Positions 10,047-18,890 of a stretch of DNA of 64,000 nucleotides are shown piece after piece. The stretch's first letter is position 1, and each line of letters starts with the position of its first letter. Position numbers and translations under genes: made by a program. The notes beneath the pieces were generated by a model, which was not told the origin of the DNA, made no database searches, and was given only the letters and a program-made list of their open reading frames with translations. Origin of the DNA: Bacteroidales bacterium (GTDB lineage Bacteria; Bacteroidota; Bacteroidia; Bacteroidales; UBA932); the NCBI GenBank assembly GCA_017962375.1, contig JAGCVJ010000010.1:186001-250000 (forward strand), written 5' to 3'.

Positions 10047-11099
10047 ATGTATTTTGTGTCCTTTATTATTCCGGTTTACAATCTAAAAGAGGAAGAGCTG
10101 GAGAACTGTATAAATTCTGTCGTGAACCAAACCGTTGAACGATCACTTTACGAAATCATTATCGTAGATGATGGGTCAAACAATGGAATTGAAAAGTTAT
10201 GTGATTCCCTTGGAAAACGTTATGAGGCAACGGTTATCCACCAACAGAACCAAGGCCTTGCCGTGGCCAGAAATACTGGGATGAAAGCATCACAAGGTAA
10301 ATGGATTGTCCATGTGGATGGTGACGACTGGATTGAGAGGGACTTGGTGGAGTCCTTGATGAGCTTTGACAAGAAAGAGGCTGACATTGTAGTCTGGGGT
10401 TATGTCATAAAGAATGGCAATAAAAAACAGGAGCTGCTATTGAGAAACAAGGCTGCTTTCAATGAAGACTACTCTTTGATAAAAGAAAAAGTGCTATGTT
10501 CCATCCTGGATTATGATTCATCATTCTCGGCATTGGCGTTGAACACATCGTGGGGGAAGGCTTACCGAAGAGAGTTCATCGAACAAAACGGATTGTTCTA
10601 TAACCCTGCATTGAGAAGGGCACAGGATGCGGTGTACAATCTTTACGCTTTTGATCGGGTCAAGAATCTCGGCTATATCGACAAAGCCTTAAACTACTAC
10701 AGGGCAGACAATGTATCTCTTTCCCGAGGTTTTAATCCTAAGACATTCGATTATCTCCAAGAAACCGCCAAGGCCGTTGAGGGCTTTGTTGACAGGCAAA
10801 CGACATCCCCCAGATTAAAAGAAGCAGCTGCAGCCTTTGTGCAACGCTGTTTCCGTATGATAAACTTACAATACTATCAGCATAAGGGCAACCGACAATC
10901 ATATAGGAGCAGGAGGAAGGCTTTTCTGTCCGGAATGGAAACAGAGCCCTTCAGAAGTGCATTTGCAATGAAAGTGAACAGGCCGGGGGCGATGAACAGG
11001 ATTACGGATTTTCTATATGGGCATCGGTTGTTCGGATGTATCGCCATATTCAACCAGATTGTGGTAATTGCGAGCAATGTCAGAAGACGGTTTATATAA
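10047..11099 (+). CDS. Family 2 glycosyltransferase
   Basis: The 350-residue protein has a GT-A domain at the N-terminus: FIIPVYN, then IIIVDDGSNNG, then ARNTGMKASQGKWIVHVDGDDW, where DGDD is the metal-binding DxD. LRRAQDAVYNLYAF is the later acceptor-side block common in capsule GT2 enzymes. ATG 10047 is preferred because the family begins at this strand; an upstream TTG would overlap the previous gene. It should add one sugar to the lipid-linked repeat unit. Confidence 0.88.
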   Translation: MYFVSFIIPVYNLKEEELENCINSVVNQTVERSLYEIIIVDDGSNNGIEKLCDSLGKRYEATVIHQQNQGLAVARNTGMKASQGKWIVHVDGDDWIERDLVESLMSFDKKEADIVVWGYVIKNGNKKQELLLRNKAAFNEDYSLIKEKVLCSILDYDSSFSALALNTSWGKAYRREFIEQNGLFYNPALRRAQDAVYNLYAFDRVKNLGYIDKALNYYRADNVSLSRGFNPKTFDYLQETAKAVEGFVDRQTTSPRLKEAAAAFVQRCFRMINLQYYQHKGNRQSYRSRRKAFLSGMETEPFRSAFAMKVNRPGAMNRITDFLYGHRLFGCIAIFNQIVVIASNVRRRFI

Positions 11100-11125
11100 A
11101 AGCATTTCATAAGAATACGACAACG

Positions 11126-12034
11126 ATGGATATTAAAAGACGGCTCAAGTTATTATTCCCCGATATATACATTTGGAGCAGTACCCGTCAAATCAGACGG
11201 CATGCCAGTATGAACGAGGAGGAAGTCAGACGGGAGATTTCCAGATTATATAGTTATTATCTTCATCGGAATTTGGATTGGAACAATCTGCGGTCCTATA
11301 CCGAAAAAATGCAATGGAAGAAGTTATACTATATAAACCCTTTGGAGAAGACGGTTTCCGATAAGTATGCCGTTCGCAACTGGGTGGCGAAGAAAATAGG
11401 GGAAGAGTATCTGATTCCCATGTTAGGTGTATGGGACAGATTTGAAGATATAGATTTCAACCAACTCCCAGACCGTTTCGTGCTGAAAACGACGCATGCT
11501 TCCGCCAATATCATTATTGTGAAGGATAAGGATCATTTTGATAAGGCGATGGCTGCTCTTAAGTTTAAGCTTTGGCTTTCCATAGACTATGCTTATGCCA
11601 GTTTCGAGATGAATTACAAAGATATCCCCAGGAGGATTATTGCTGAGCAATATATGGAAGACCGGAATGGGGAACTGCCGGACTACAAGTTTATGTGCTT
11701 TGACGGGAAACCCTATTGCTGCTGGGTTGACCAAGGCCGTTTTACCAACCATACCAGGGACATATTCGATATGGATTGGAACTTGATGCCCTTTTCTCAG
11801 CATTTTCCGAATTCGGGTAATCCAATCTCGAAGCCAGCTAATTTTGAGAAGATGGTAGAAATCGCCACTGCGCTTGCAGAGGGATTTGCTCATGTCAGAG
11901 TGGACCTGTATAATCTGGATGGTAAAATCTACTTTGGAGAACTGACATTCTGCGAGTCAAGCGGCTTCTGTGAGATCGATCCGATTGAATATGACAATAA
12001 GATGGGTGAGATGTGGCGGTTGCCAATAAAATAA
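11126..12034 (+). CDS. TupA-like ATP-grasp protein
   Basis: The 302-residue protein matches the TupA-like ATP-grasp group often found in polysaccharide loci and sometimes labelled glycosyltransferase. It has SYTEKMQWKKLYY, the SDKYAVRNWVAKKIG block, FVLKTTHASANIIIV (nucleotide-binding strand-loop) and IIAEQYMEDRNGELPDYKFMC. The end YFGELTFCESSGFCEID holds the metal-binding acidic residues of the grasp fold. These proteins are thought to ligate amino acids or related groups to glycans, but the substrate is not known. ATG 11126 is chosen because it begins the conserved region; the in-frame extension overlaps the previous gene. Confidence 0.78.
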   Translation: MDIKRRLKLLFPDIYIWSSTRQIRRHASMNEEEVRREISRLYSYYLHRNLDWNNLRSYTEKMQWKKLYYINPLEKTVSDKYAVRNWVAKKIGEEYLIPMLGVWDRFEDIDFNQLPDRFVLKTTHASANIIIVKDKDHFDKAMAALKFKLWLSIDYAYASFEMNYKDIPRRIIAEQYMEDRNGELPDYKFMCFDGKPYCCWVDQGRFTNHTRDIFDMDWNLMPFSQHFPNSGNPISKPANFEKMVEIATALAEGFAHVRVDLYNLDGKIYFGELTFCESSGFCEIDPIEYDNKMGEMWRLPIK

Positions 12035-12063
12035 CAACAACAAAATCGGACGCTACTACTTTT

Positions 12064-13209
12064 ATGAAGATCATTTTAAATGCGATTATAGCCAAACCGG
12101 AAGGGATGGGTGGCTTTAATGTCACCAAGAATTTTTATCTCAAAACCCTGGAAGACAAAGAGAATGATTGGTACTATTTCGTATCTGACGCATTCGATAA
12201 AGAAATGAAGGGAAGAGAGAACGGTATTGATGAGGAGCACTATTTTGTTTTTCCTACGCAACCTGATTTTAAGCATTTCTTCTCAGGCAGTCGCATGATA
12301 CGTCAAGCCGAAGATTCTGTTCAACCCGATATTGTGTATAGTATTCTGGCTCCGAGTTACCATAGGTTTAAGGCTACTGAGGTTATGAGATGCGCAAATG
12401 CCTGGACTGTAGTTGGAGGCGTAAATAAGTATGCTTTAAAAGTTACGCCGCTAAAATACAGGTTGAGATACTTTCTTAAAGCATGGTTAACGCGCTTTCA
12501 GATGCGGCATACGAAGTATTTTATTACCCAGACCGAGGTTGCCAAGAAATGTATTCTACGTAGTGTCAAGACTTCTCCAGAGAATGTATGTGTAGTGTCT
12601 AACGTCCTGCCTGAGAAGTATTCAAAAGTTGAGGTTAATAAGGTTGAGCATAAGGGGTTTAATATGGTATATATAACATCTCCTGCTGTGCATAAGGACT
12701 ACTTACTTCTTCCCGAGGTCGCTTCTATATTAATTAGAAAATATGGCATAAAGGATTTTAAGATTCATGTAACCGTTCCTGATAATTGTAATGAGTTGTT
12801 TCTTAATAAGCAAGCACAATACAATGTGCATGATTATTTTGTTAATCACGGTTTCCTAAACCTTGACGGTCTGGTCAAGTGCTATTTGCAATCGGATATG
12901 GGCCTTTTTCCATCGTTATTGGAAACATTCTCTGCTACCCTTTTGGAATATATGTATTTTCAGTTGCCTATTGTCGCATCAGATCTTGATTTTAATAGAG
13001 AAGTTGCGAAAGAAGCTGCTTTGTATTTTGAGCCACACAATCCTGAAGATATGGCTGCAAAGATCTATCAAGCGTATTCAAACGATAGCATAAAACAACA
13101 TTTGCTTGAACAAGCTACGGGTAGATTATCCCTTTTTTGCAACAATGCCAATAAGTTTGCTGAAACAGTTAGGTTCCTGGATAAGATTGTATATCTGGAA
13201 CGCCGATAA
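12064..13209 (+). CDS. Family 4 glycosyltransferase (GT-B)
   Basis: The 381-residue protein is a GT-B enzyme. Its C-terminal donor domain shows SDMGLFPSLLETFSATLLEY, with the E-x7-E retaining motif of Glycos_transf_1, then QLPIVASDLDFNREV and ALYFEPHNPEDMA. The N-terminal domain begins MKIILNAIIAKPEGMGGFN. ATG 12064 fits the first beta strand; an earlier in-frame start would overlap the ATP-grasp gene. It lies in the same operon and probably adds one repeat-unit sugar. Confidence 0.86.
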   Translation: MKIILNAIIAKPEGMGGFNVTKNFYLKTLEDKENDWYYFVSDAFDKEMKGRENGIDEEHYFVFPTQPDFKHFFSGSRMIRQAEDSVQPDIVYSILAPSYHRFKATEVMRCANAWTVVGGVNKYALKVTPLKYRLRYFLKAWLTRFQMRHTKYFITQTEVAKKCILRSVKTSPENVCVVSNVLPEKYSKVEVNKVEHKGFNMVYITSPAVHKDYLLLPEVASILIRKYGIKDFKIHVTVPDNCNELFLNKQAQYNVHDYFVNHGFLNLDGLVKCYLQSDMGLFPSLLETFSATLLEYMYFQLPIVASDLDFNREVAKEAALYFEPHNPEDMAAKIYQAYSNDSIKQHLLEQATGRLSLFCNNANKFAETVRFLDKIVYLERR

Positions 13210-13229
13210 TAATATAAGTTGAAAGGATT

Positions 13230-14123
13230 ATGGATAGTCTTGGCATATCTGTTATTATCCTCACATTTAACGAGGAGATACATATTCGCCGCTGTTTGGA
13301 AAATGTCTTCCGCGTGGCGCAGGAAGTATTTGTGATTGACTGCTTCTCAAAAGACAGAACTGTAGAAATAGCCAAGGAATGTGGTGTAACCGTGCTGCAA
13401 CACGAGTATATTAACCAGGCACAACAGTTCCAGTGGGCATTGGAGAACTGTCCCATTAAAACGGAGTGGACACTAAGAATGGATGCTGATGAGTATTTGT
13501 CTGATGAGCTCATCGAAGAAATGCGAAAGACGTTACCTTCTCTACCTGAAGAGGTAACAGGATGCTATCTTCCCTTGCGTGTGGCTTTCATGGGTAAGAT
13601 ACTGAAGCACGGACTACGCCATCAAGTACAGATTCTTAGGCTATGGCGGACAGGAACGGTCTATATGGAGCAGCGCTGGATGGATGAGCGGTGTGTGCTG
13701 AATAGTGGTAGGGCTGTTCATATGAAGAACAGTTTCATTGATCATAACCTGAAGGGCCTCGGTGAGTTTACTATTAAGCATAACGGGTATTCGAACAGGG
13801 AAGCTTTCGTAGAGATAAACAGACGGTATCACCTAATTGAAGATGAGGAATCAGGAGAGTTGGCATCGAGGAATAGCCCAAAATCGTCGTATTATAAGTT
13901 GCCAAGATTCTTTAGGGCCTTTATGTATTTCTTTGTGAGATATGTTATCTTCCTTGGATTCTTGGATGGACGAAGGGGCTTTATTTGGCTGACACTCCAA
14001 GCTTACTGGTACAGGTTCCTTGTAGATGCCAAACTGTATGAGATGGATAAAAGGCTAGGGAAGAATCCCTCAAAGGAAGAAGTGCTGGATTATGTTAGGA
14101 CTTATTGGGGGATAAAGATTTGA
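13230..14123 (+). CDS. Family 2 glycosyltransferase (WaaE/KdtX-like)
   Basis: The 297-residue GT-A enzyme has SVIILTFNEEIHIRRCLENV, then VIDCFSKDRTVEIA and TEWTLRMDADEYLSDEL (DxD as DAD). RLWRTGTVYMEQRWMDE and GRAVHMKNSFIDHNLKG resemble the WaaE-like subgroup that modifies LPS core or capsule. A purine-rich GAAAGG lies 6-11 bases before ATG 13230. It is the last gene of the first polysaccharide block; base composition changes in the next gene. The 93 bases after its stop show no recognisable gene. Confidence 0.85.
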   Translation: MDSLGISVIILTFNEEIHIRRCLENVFRVAQEVFVIDCFSKDRTVEIAKECGVTVLQHEYINQAQQFQWALENCPIKTEWTLRMDADEYLSDELIEEMRKTLPSLPEEVTGCYLPLRVAFMGKILKHGLRHQVQILRLWRTGTVYMEQRWMDERCVLNSGRAVHMKNSFIDHNLKGLGEFTIKHNGYSNREAFVEINRRYHLIEDEESGELASRNSPKSSYYKLPRFFRAFMYFFVRYVIFLGFLDGRRGFIWLTLQAYWYRFLVDAKLYEMDKRLGKNPSKEEVLDYVRTYWGIKI

Positions 14124-14216
14124 TTCTGAAGGGTAAGTGCTTCGAAAAGTATGTGGAGTTGTATGAGAGAGTGGTTGGGGAACAATAATCTTTACAATAA
14201 AGGTAAACGATAACGA

Positions 14217-15452
14217 ATGAAAAAACGAGTTCTGATACATAGTTTGATTTTCAGCCCCGACGGGGTATCAACGGCATATCTCTACAACGACATCGCCTTG
14301 CGCCTCCAGGAGCGGGGCTATGAGGTGGTGGTGCTGACGACGACTCCGCACTTCAACATCGTGCCGGAGCAGGTGGAGAAACAGCCGATGCACTGGAAGG
14401 TGTGGGGGCTTTGCAAGGAGAGTGATTACCACGGGATGCGGGTGCTGCACGTGCCGCAGAAGAAGTTCAAGAGTACGGCTCTGCGGATGCTGGGCTTTGT
14501 GTACTGGCATTTCGTATCGTTCTTCATCGGGCTTTTTATCCGGCACGTGGATTTGATGCTGTCGCCATCACCTCCGCTGACCATCGGCCTGCTAAACCTA
14601 TGGCTGGCTCGGCTGAAGGGTTGCAAGGTGGTATATAACGTGCAGGAGATTTACCCGGACATCTTGAAGCTGAAAGGCGGGATGGCGCAGAAGGTGCTGC
14701 GCTGGATGGAGCGGAAGGTGTATAACGGGAGCGATGCGGTGACGACGATTGACAAGGTGTTCTACGATACGATTGTAGGACGGTTCAAGGAGCCGTCGAG
14801 GCTGCATATCATTCCGAACTTTGTGGATACTGAGTTGTATCGGCAGGTTGAGTGGAAAGGACGGCTGGATGCGGCGTTGTTCCCGGAGACAGAGTGCATT
14901 AAGCTGCTATATGCCGGAAATATCGGGCATGCACAGTCGTGGGAGCCGCTGATTGCTCTGGCGGAGCGGACGAGAGATCTGGAAGTGGAGTACTTCGTGA
15001 TTGGCGAGGGGGCAAGGAGAGATTATGTAGCTTCGGAGATCGAGAAACGAGGATTGAAGAAGCTGCACCTGCTGCCGTACCAGCCTCGGGAGTTGATGCC
15101 GGCCATCCTGTCGTATTCGGATGCGTCGTTTATCTTTATGGCTCCGGAGTCGGATACGGACGGGTTCCCGTCGAAGGTATATACGATTATGGCGTGTGAG
15201 CGACCGCTGCTGGTGCTGAGTGGCGAGAATACGCCCATCGTGAATTTCCTGAAGGACAAGGGCTGTGCGAAGTTGATCACGGAGCAGGACTTCGGGAAGA
15301 AGGTGGACGAGATGGTGGCTTGGTTGCAGAGCGTGACGCGTGAGGAGCTGAAGGAGATGGGCTGCAAGGGGCTGGCAGAAATCGAGGCGAATTACACCAA
15401 GGAGAAGGTGACGGATATGTATGTTGAACTGGTTGATACATTGACAAAATGA
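14217..15452 (+). CDS. Family 4 glycosyltransferase, WbuB-like
   Basis: The 411-residue GT-B enzyme begins KKRVLIHSLIFSPDGVSTAY. It has SPSPPLTIGL and VYNVQEIYPDI, typical of the WbuB/FnlX group, and FMAPESDTDGFPSKVYTIMA with the donor-site E/K region. WbuB-type enzymes accompany UDP-L-FucNAc synthesis, and here the fnlABC-like genes and WbuC follow a few kilobases downstream. It should transfer FucNAc or a related sugar to the lipid-linked acceptor made by the WecA-like enzyme. Base composition is markedly GC-rich compared with the preceding gene, marking a cassette boundary. It overlaps the next gene by 4 bases. Confidence 0.86.
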   Translation: MKKRVLIHSLIFSPDGVSTAYLYNDIALRLQERGYEVVVLTTTPHFNIVPEQVEKQPMHWKVWGLCKESDYHGMRVLHVPQKKFKSTALRMLGFVYWHFVSFFIGLFIRHVDLMLSPSPPLTIGLLNLWLARLKGCKVVYNVQEIYPDILKLKGGMAQKVLRWMERKVYNGSDAVTTIDKVFYDTIVGRFKEPSRLHIIPNFVDTELYRQVEWKGRLDAALFPETECIKLLYAGNIGHAQSWEPLIALAERTRDLEVEYFVIGEGARRDYVASEIEKRGLKKLHLLPYQPRELMPAILSYSDASFIFMAPESDTDGFPSKVYTIMACERPLLVLSGENTPIVNFLKDKGCAKLITEQDFGKKVDEMVAWLQSVTREELKEMGCKGLAEIEANYTKEKVTDMYVELVDTLTK

Positions 15453-16399
15453 AGATATTGATTACTGGAGTCCACGGTTTTGTGGGCTCGAATCTGGTGA
15501 AATATTTGGCTCCGGCCAATGAGATTTACGGGCTGGATATTGTTGCGCCTGATAAGGAGGGCTTGATAAAGACCTATTCGTGGGAGGACCTAGATGCTGG
15601 GAGAGTGCCAGAGGTGGACGCTGTCGTTCATCTGGCGGGTAAAGTGCACGACACGAAGAATCAGGCGGCTGCGGAGGTGTATTTCAAGGTGAATACAGGA
15701 CTGACGCAGAAGATGTTTGATTACTTCCAGGCTCATTCTGGTATTCGGAAATTCGTGTTCTTCAGTACGGCAAAGGCTGCGGCTGACAAGGTGGACGGTG
15801 TGCTGACGGAGGAAGTCGTTCCAGCTCCGGTGGGGCCTTATGGGGAGAGCAAGATAGCGGCTGAGAGGTATATTCTGGATGTTTTGAAGGAAAAAGCTAA
15901 TCAGATGAAGAATCGCGGAGTATATATATTCAGGCCTTGCATGATACACGGGCCTGGTAACAAAGGGAATCTGAACTTGTTGTATAGTGTAGTTAGAAAG
16001 GGAATTCCATGGCCGCTAGGAGCCTTTGATAATAGACGTACGTTCACATCGATTGGAAATATATGCTTTGCAGTAAATGGCGTGTTGACCAAGAATGTGG
16101 AATCGGGCATTTATAACATGGGCGATGATGAGGCTTTAAGCACCAATGAGCTTATTGAGGAAATTTGCAAATCACTTGGCAAGAAGGCACATATTTGGAA
16201 ATGGCCAAGAGAGCTGATGAATGGATTTGCAAAGATGGGCGGATGGCTTCATTTGCCATTGAATCAGGAGAGACTGCGTAAGTTGACAGAGAACTATATC
16301 TCATCAAATGCCAAGATTAAGAAGGCTCTTGGCGTTGAGCGGATGCCAGTAGATGCCCGTGAAGGATTGAAAATAACATTGGATAGCTTTAGAAATTAG
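15449..16399 (+). CDS. NAD-dependent epimerase/dehydratase (SDR)
   Basis: The 316-residue SDR protein starts MKILITGVHGFVGSNLVKYL (Rossmann glycines). It has HLAGKVHDTKN, FFSTAKAAADK and YGESKIAAERY, the Tyr-x3-Lys catalytic pair, and a later RPCMIHGPGNKGN. It resembles the 4-epimerase/reductase proteins placed before WecA-like transferases in O-antigen clusters (WbpV/Gne-like), so it may interconvert UDP-HexNAc or reduce a 4-keto sugar. The exact reaction is not readable. It overlaps the upstream glycosyltransferase by 4 bases and lies 15 bases before the WecA-like gene. Confidence 0.8.
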   Translation: MKILITGVHGFVGSNLVKYLAPANEIYGLDIVAPDKEGLIKTYSWEDLDAGRVPEVDAVVHLAGKVHDTKNQAAAEVYFKVNTGLTQKMFDYFQAHSGIRKFVFFSTAKAAADKVDGVLTEEVVPAPVGPYGESKIAAERYILDVLKEKANQMKNRGVYIFRPCMIHGPGNKGNLNLLYSVVRKGIPWPLGAFDNRRTFTSIGNICFAVNGVLTKNVESGIYNMGDDEALSTNELIEEICKSLGKKAHIWKWPRELMNGFAKMGGWLHLPLNQERLRKLTENYISSNAKIKKALGVERMPVDAREGLKITLDSFRN

Positions 16400-16414
16400 A
16401 ATAATAATTCAGTT

Positions 16415-17404
16415 ATGACACCATACATAATGTATTTAATAATTGGCGTATTGCTTATAATCGCTGAGATAGTATACTTTCGAATAGCTTTGCATTACGG
16501 TATTGTTGATAAACCGAATCTAAGGTCTTCTCACAAAAAGGTTACAATCCTTGGAGGGGGTGTAATCTTCCCGATAGCTATGGGATTGTGGATTTTGTTT
16601 GTCGGTGTTCGCGATCCGTGGTTTTTGCTGGGTTTGGCTTTGGCTTCGTTGATAAGTTTTATTGATGATATTTGGGGTGTACCAAATAAGATACGCCTTG
16701 TTGTGCAGTTTTTGGCAATATTGCTGATAATTCGTGATTTCGGATTATTAAGTATAGACTCATGGTGGTTGGTGCTGATTATCTGGATTGTAAGTGTGGG
16801 CGTAATTAATGCCTACAATTTTATGGATGGAATCAATGGAATGACTGGTGGTTATTCTTTGGCTGTTATTCTACCTCTAATAGTGATGTATTCTATAGTT
16901 GGACAGAATTTGTCAATGCTGATAGTTATGGCTATTAGTTTATTAGTATTCTGTTTCTTCAATTTTAGAACTAAAGCTAGATGTTTTGCTGGTGATGTCG
17001 GGGCTGTTAGTATGGCTTTTTTGATGATCTTTTGTACTGGCTGGCTTATGCTCAAAACAGGAGATGTTTCATATATTGTTTTTTTAGCCGTGTATGGTGT
17101 TGATACTGTGATGACTATTATTCATAGGATTATGCTTCATGAGAATATAGGTGAGGCACATAGAAAGCATATGTATCAGATAATGGCTAACGAGCTTCAG
17201 ATTCCACATGTGGTGGTTTCTGCCATCTATATGGCCGTGCAGCTTCTGATTTCAGCGGGACTGATTTGGTTGCCGGTTAATCATTATGTATATGCAATTG
17301 TTGTCTTGTTGGTTCTGGGTGTAATCTACATTGTGTTTATGAAGAAATACTATCATTTGCACGAGGAGTATTTGGCGAGTGTTGCGGAAATGCAGAAAGA
17401 TTAA
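16415..17404 (+). CDS. WecA/MraY-family initiating sugar-phosphate transferase
   Basis: The 329-residue polytopic membrane protein belongs to the GT4/MraY superfamily that transfers a HexNAc-1-phosphate to undecaprenyl phosphate. Visible motifs are DKPNLRSSHKKVTILGGGV, FIDDIWGVPNKIRL (Asp-Asp Mg site), NAYNFMDGINGMTGGY and FRTKARCFAGDVGAVSMAF. HRIMLHENIGEAHRKHMYQ is the cytoplasmic His-rich loop. It would start repeat-unit assembly for the FucNAc-containing glycan. A second, unrelated type of sugar transferase is at 30562. The C-terminal extension past the last segment ends shortly before the WbuC start. Confidence 0.9.
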   Translation: MTPYIMYLIIGVLLIIAEIVYFRIALHYGIVDKPNLRSSHKKVTILGGGVIFPIAMGLWILFVGVRDPWFLLGLALASLISFIDDIWGVPNKIRLVVQFLAILLIIRDFGLLSIDSWWLVLIIWIVSVGVINAYNFMDGINGMTGGYSLAVILPLIVMYSIVGQNLSMLIVMAISLLVFCFFNFRTKARCFAGDVGAVSMAFLMIFCTGWLMLKTGDVSYIVFLAVYGVDTVMTIIHRIMLHENIGEAHRKHMYQIMANELQIPHVVVSAIYMAVQLLISAGLIWLPVNHYVYAIVVLLVLGVIYIVFMKKYYHLHEEYLASVAEMQKD

Positions 17405-17417
17405 GTTTGCTGACTAT

Positions 17418-17813
17418 ATGAAAATTGACGTTGAATTATTGGATAATCTCACAGCCCAAGCAAAGGTATCCCCAAGACTGAGGATGAACTATGACTTGAG
17501 AAACTCGGCTTCTGATGGGAGCCAGAGAATGCTTAATGCCATTGAGCCAGGAAGTCCGCTACCAATACACAGGCATAGGAAGTCTTCTGAGACCGTGGTT
17601 TGCCTGCGAGGGCATATAAGGGAGATTTTCTGTGATGATAATGGTAAGGTTACAGAGGTCATAGATTTGAAGCCTGGAAGTGAATGCGTGGGAGTGTGTA
17701 TTCCAATAGATCAATGGCATACAGTTGAGGTGCTGGAAAGTGGAACAGTGATAATGGAGGTGAAGGATGGGGCTTATGAGCCGCTGGGGGAGGATGAATT
17801 GTTTAATGGTTAA
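17418..17813 (+). CDS. WbuC-family cupin protein
   Basis: The 131-residue single-domain cupin shows SQRMLNAIEPGSPLPIHRHR, then SSETVVCLRGHIREIF and IDQWHTVEVLESGTVIMEV. The two His of HRH and the following Glu/His form the metal site of the WbuC family. WbuC genes accompany wbuB and fnlABC in O-antigen loci, exactly as here, but their reaction is not settled. ATG 17418 gives the family start MKIDVELLD; an upstream in-frame start overlaps the WecA-like gene. It lies in the same operon. Confidence 0.84.
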   Translation: MKIDVELLDNLTAQAKVSPRLRMNYDLRNSASDGSQRMLNAIEPGSPLPIHRHRKSSETVVCLRGHIREIFCDDNGKVTEVIDLKPGSECVGVCIPIDQWHTVEVLESGTVIMEVKDGAYEPLGEDELFNG

Positions 17814-17840
17814 GGAAATAATAAGTTAAAAAGTTATACA

Positions 17841-18890
17841 ATGAGTGTATTTAAAGACAAATGCCTGCTGATTACCGGAGGAACTGGTTCGTTCGGAAAT
17901 GCAGTGCTTAACAGATTCCTTCGGACCGATATTGGAGAAATCCGCATTTTTAGCCGTGATGAGAAGAAACAGGATGACATGAGGCATGATTTCCAGGCAA
18001 GGATGCCGGAAGTAGCTAATAAGATCAAGTTCTACATTGGAGATGTAAGGAACAAAAGTACTCTGAAGTATGCCATGAAAGGCGTGGATTATGTGTTCCA
18101 TGCTGCTGCGCTGAAGCAGGTGCCGAGCTGTGAGTTCTTCCCAATGGAGGCCGTTAAGACCAATGTTATCGGTACAGACAATACGCTGGATGCTGCTATT
18201 GACGCAGGGGTAAAGTGCGTAATTTGTTTGAGCACGGACAAGGCTGCTTATCCTATTAATGCGATGGGTATTACCAAGGCTATTGAAGAAAAAATAGCTG
18301 TAGCAAAGAGCCGTCTTTCAGGAAATACGAAGATATGTTGCACTCGTTATGGGAATGTGATGTGCAGCCGCGGTTCGGTTATTCCGCTCTGGATAGATCA
18401 GATAAGGAAGGGGAATCCAATTACACTTACAGAGCCAAAGATGACTCGTTTCATTATGAGTTTAGAAGAGGCTGTGGATCTGGTGCTGTTTGCCTTTGAA
18501 CACGGGCAAAATGGTGATATCCTGGTGCAAAAAGCTCCAGCTTGCACAATTCAGACGCAGGCAGAGGCAGTATGCGAATTGTTCGGCGGGAAGAAGGAGG
18601 AAATCAAGGTTATTGGTATTCGTCATGGAGAGAAGATGTATGAGACACTGCTAACCAAAGAAGAATGCGCCAAGGCCGAGGATATGGGTAACTTCTATAG
18701 AGTACCAGCCGATAACCGTGATTTGAATTACGACAAGTTCTTCAAGGAGGGTAATGTTAAGCAGGTAATGATAGAGGAATTTAACTCGAATAATACTCGC
18801 CAGCTGAATTTGGAAGAAACGAAAGCAAAAATTGCCTCATTGGAGTATATCCAGAATGAGCTGAATGGCATTCCTAATATTGTGAAGTAA
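17841..18890 (+). CDS. fnlA: UDP-GlcNAc 4,6-dehydratase/5-epimerase (CapE/FnlA type)
   Basis: The 349-residue SDR of the polysaccharide-biosynthesis/FlaA1 group begins KDKCLLITGGTGSFGNAVLN. It continues IRIFSRDEKKQDDMRHDF, HAAALKQVPSCEF and LSTDKAAYPINAMGITKA, in which Lys of the last block is catalytic. CRYGNVM-like CTRYGNVMCSRGSVIPLW follows. CapE/FnlA converts UDP-GlcNAc to UDP-2-acetamido-2,6-dideoxy-L-arabino-4-hexulose, the first step to UDP-L-FucNAc. The next two genes code the second and third steps. It overlaps capF by one base. Confidence 0.93.
   Translation: MSVFKDKCLLITGGTGSFGNAVLNRFLRTDIGEIRIFSRDEKKQDDMRHDFQARMPEVANKIKFYIGDVRNKSTLKYAMKGVDYVFHAAALKQVPSCEFFPMEAVKTNVIGTDNTLDAAIDAGVKCVICLSTDKAAYPINAMGITKAIEEKIAVAKSRLSGNTKICCTRYGNVMCSRGSVIPLWIDQIRKGNPITLTEPKMTRFIMSLEEAVDLVLFAFEHGQNGDILVQKAPACTIQTQAEAVCELFGGKKEEIKVIGIRHGEKMYETLLTKEECAKAEDMGNFYRVPADNRDLNYDKFFKEGNVKQVMIEEFNSNNTRQLNLEETKAKIASLEYIQNELNGIPNIVK

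Noticed and set aside
14124-14216. Possible small gene or attachment site between the two glycan blocks
   Set aside because: The 93 bases show no start with a supported frame, no inverted repeat and no tRNA-like end; only the change in base composition marks the border.
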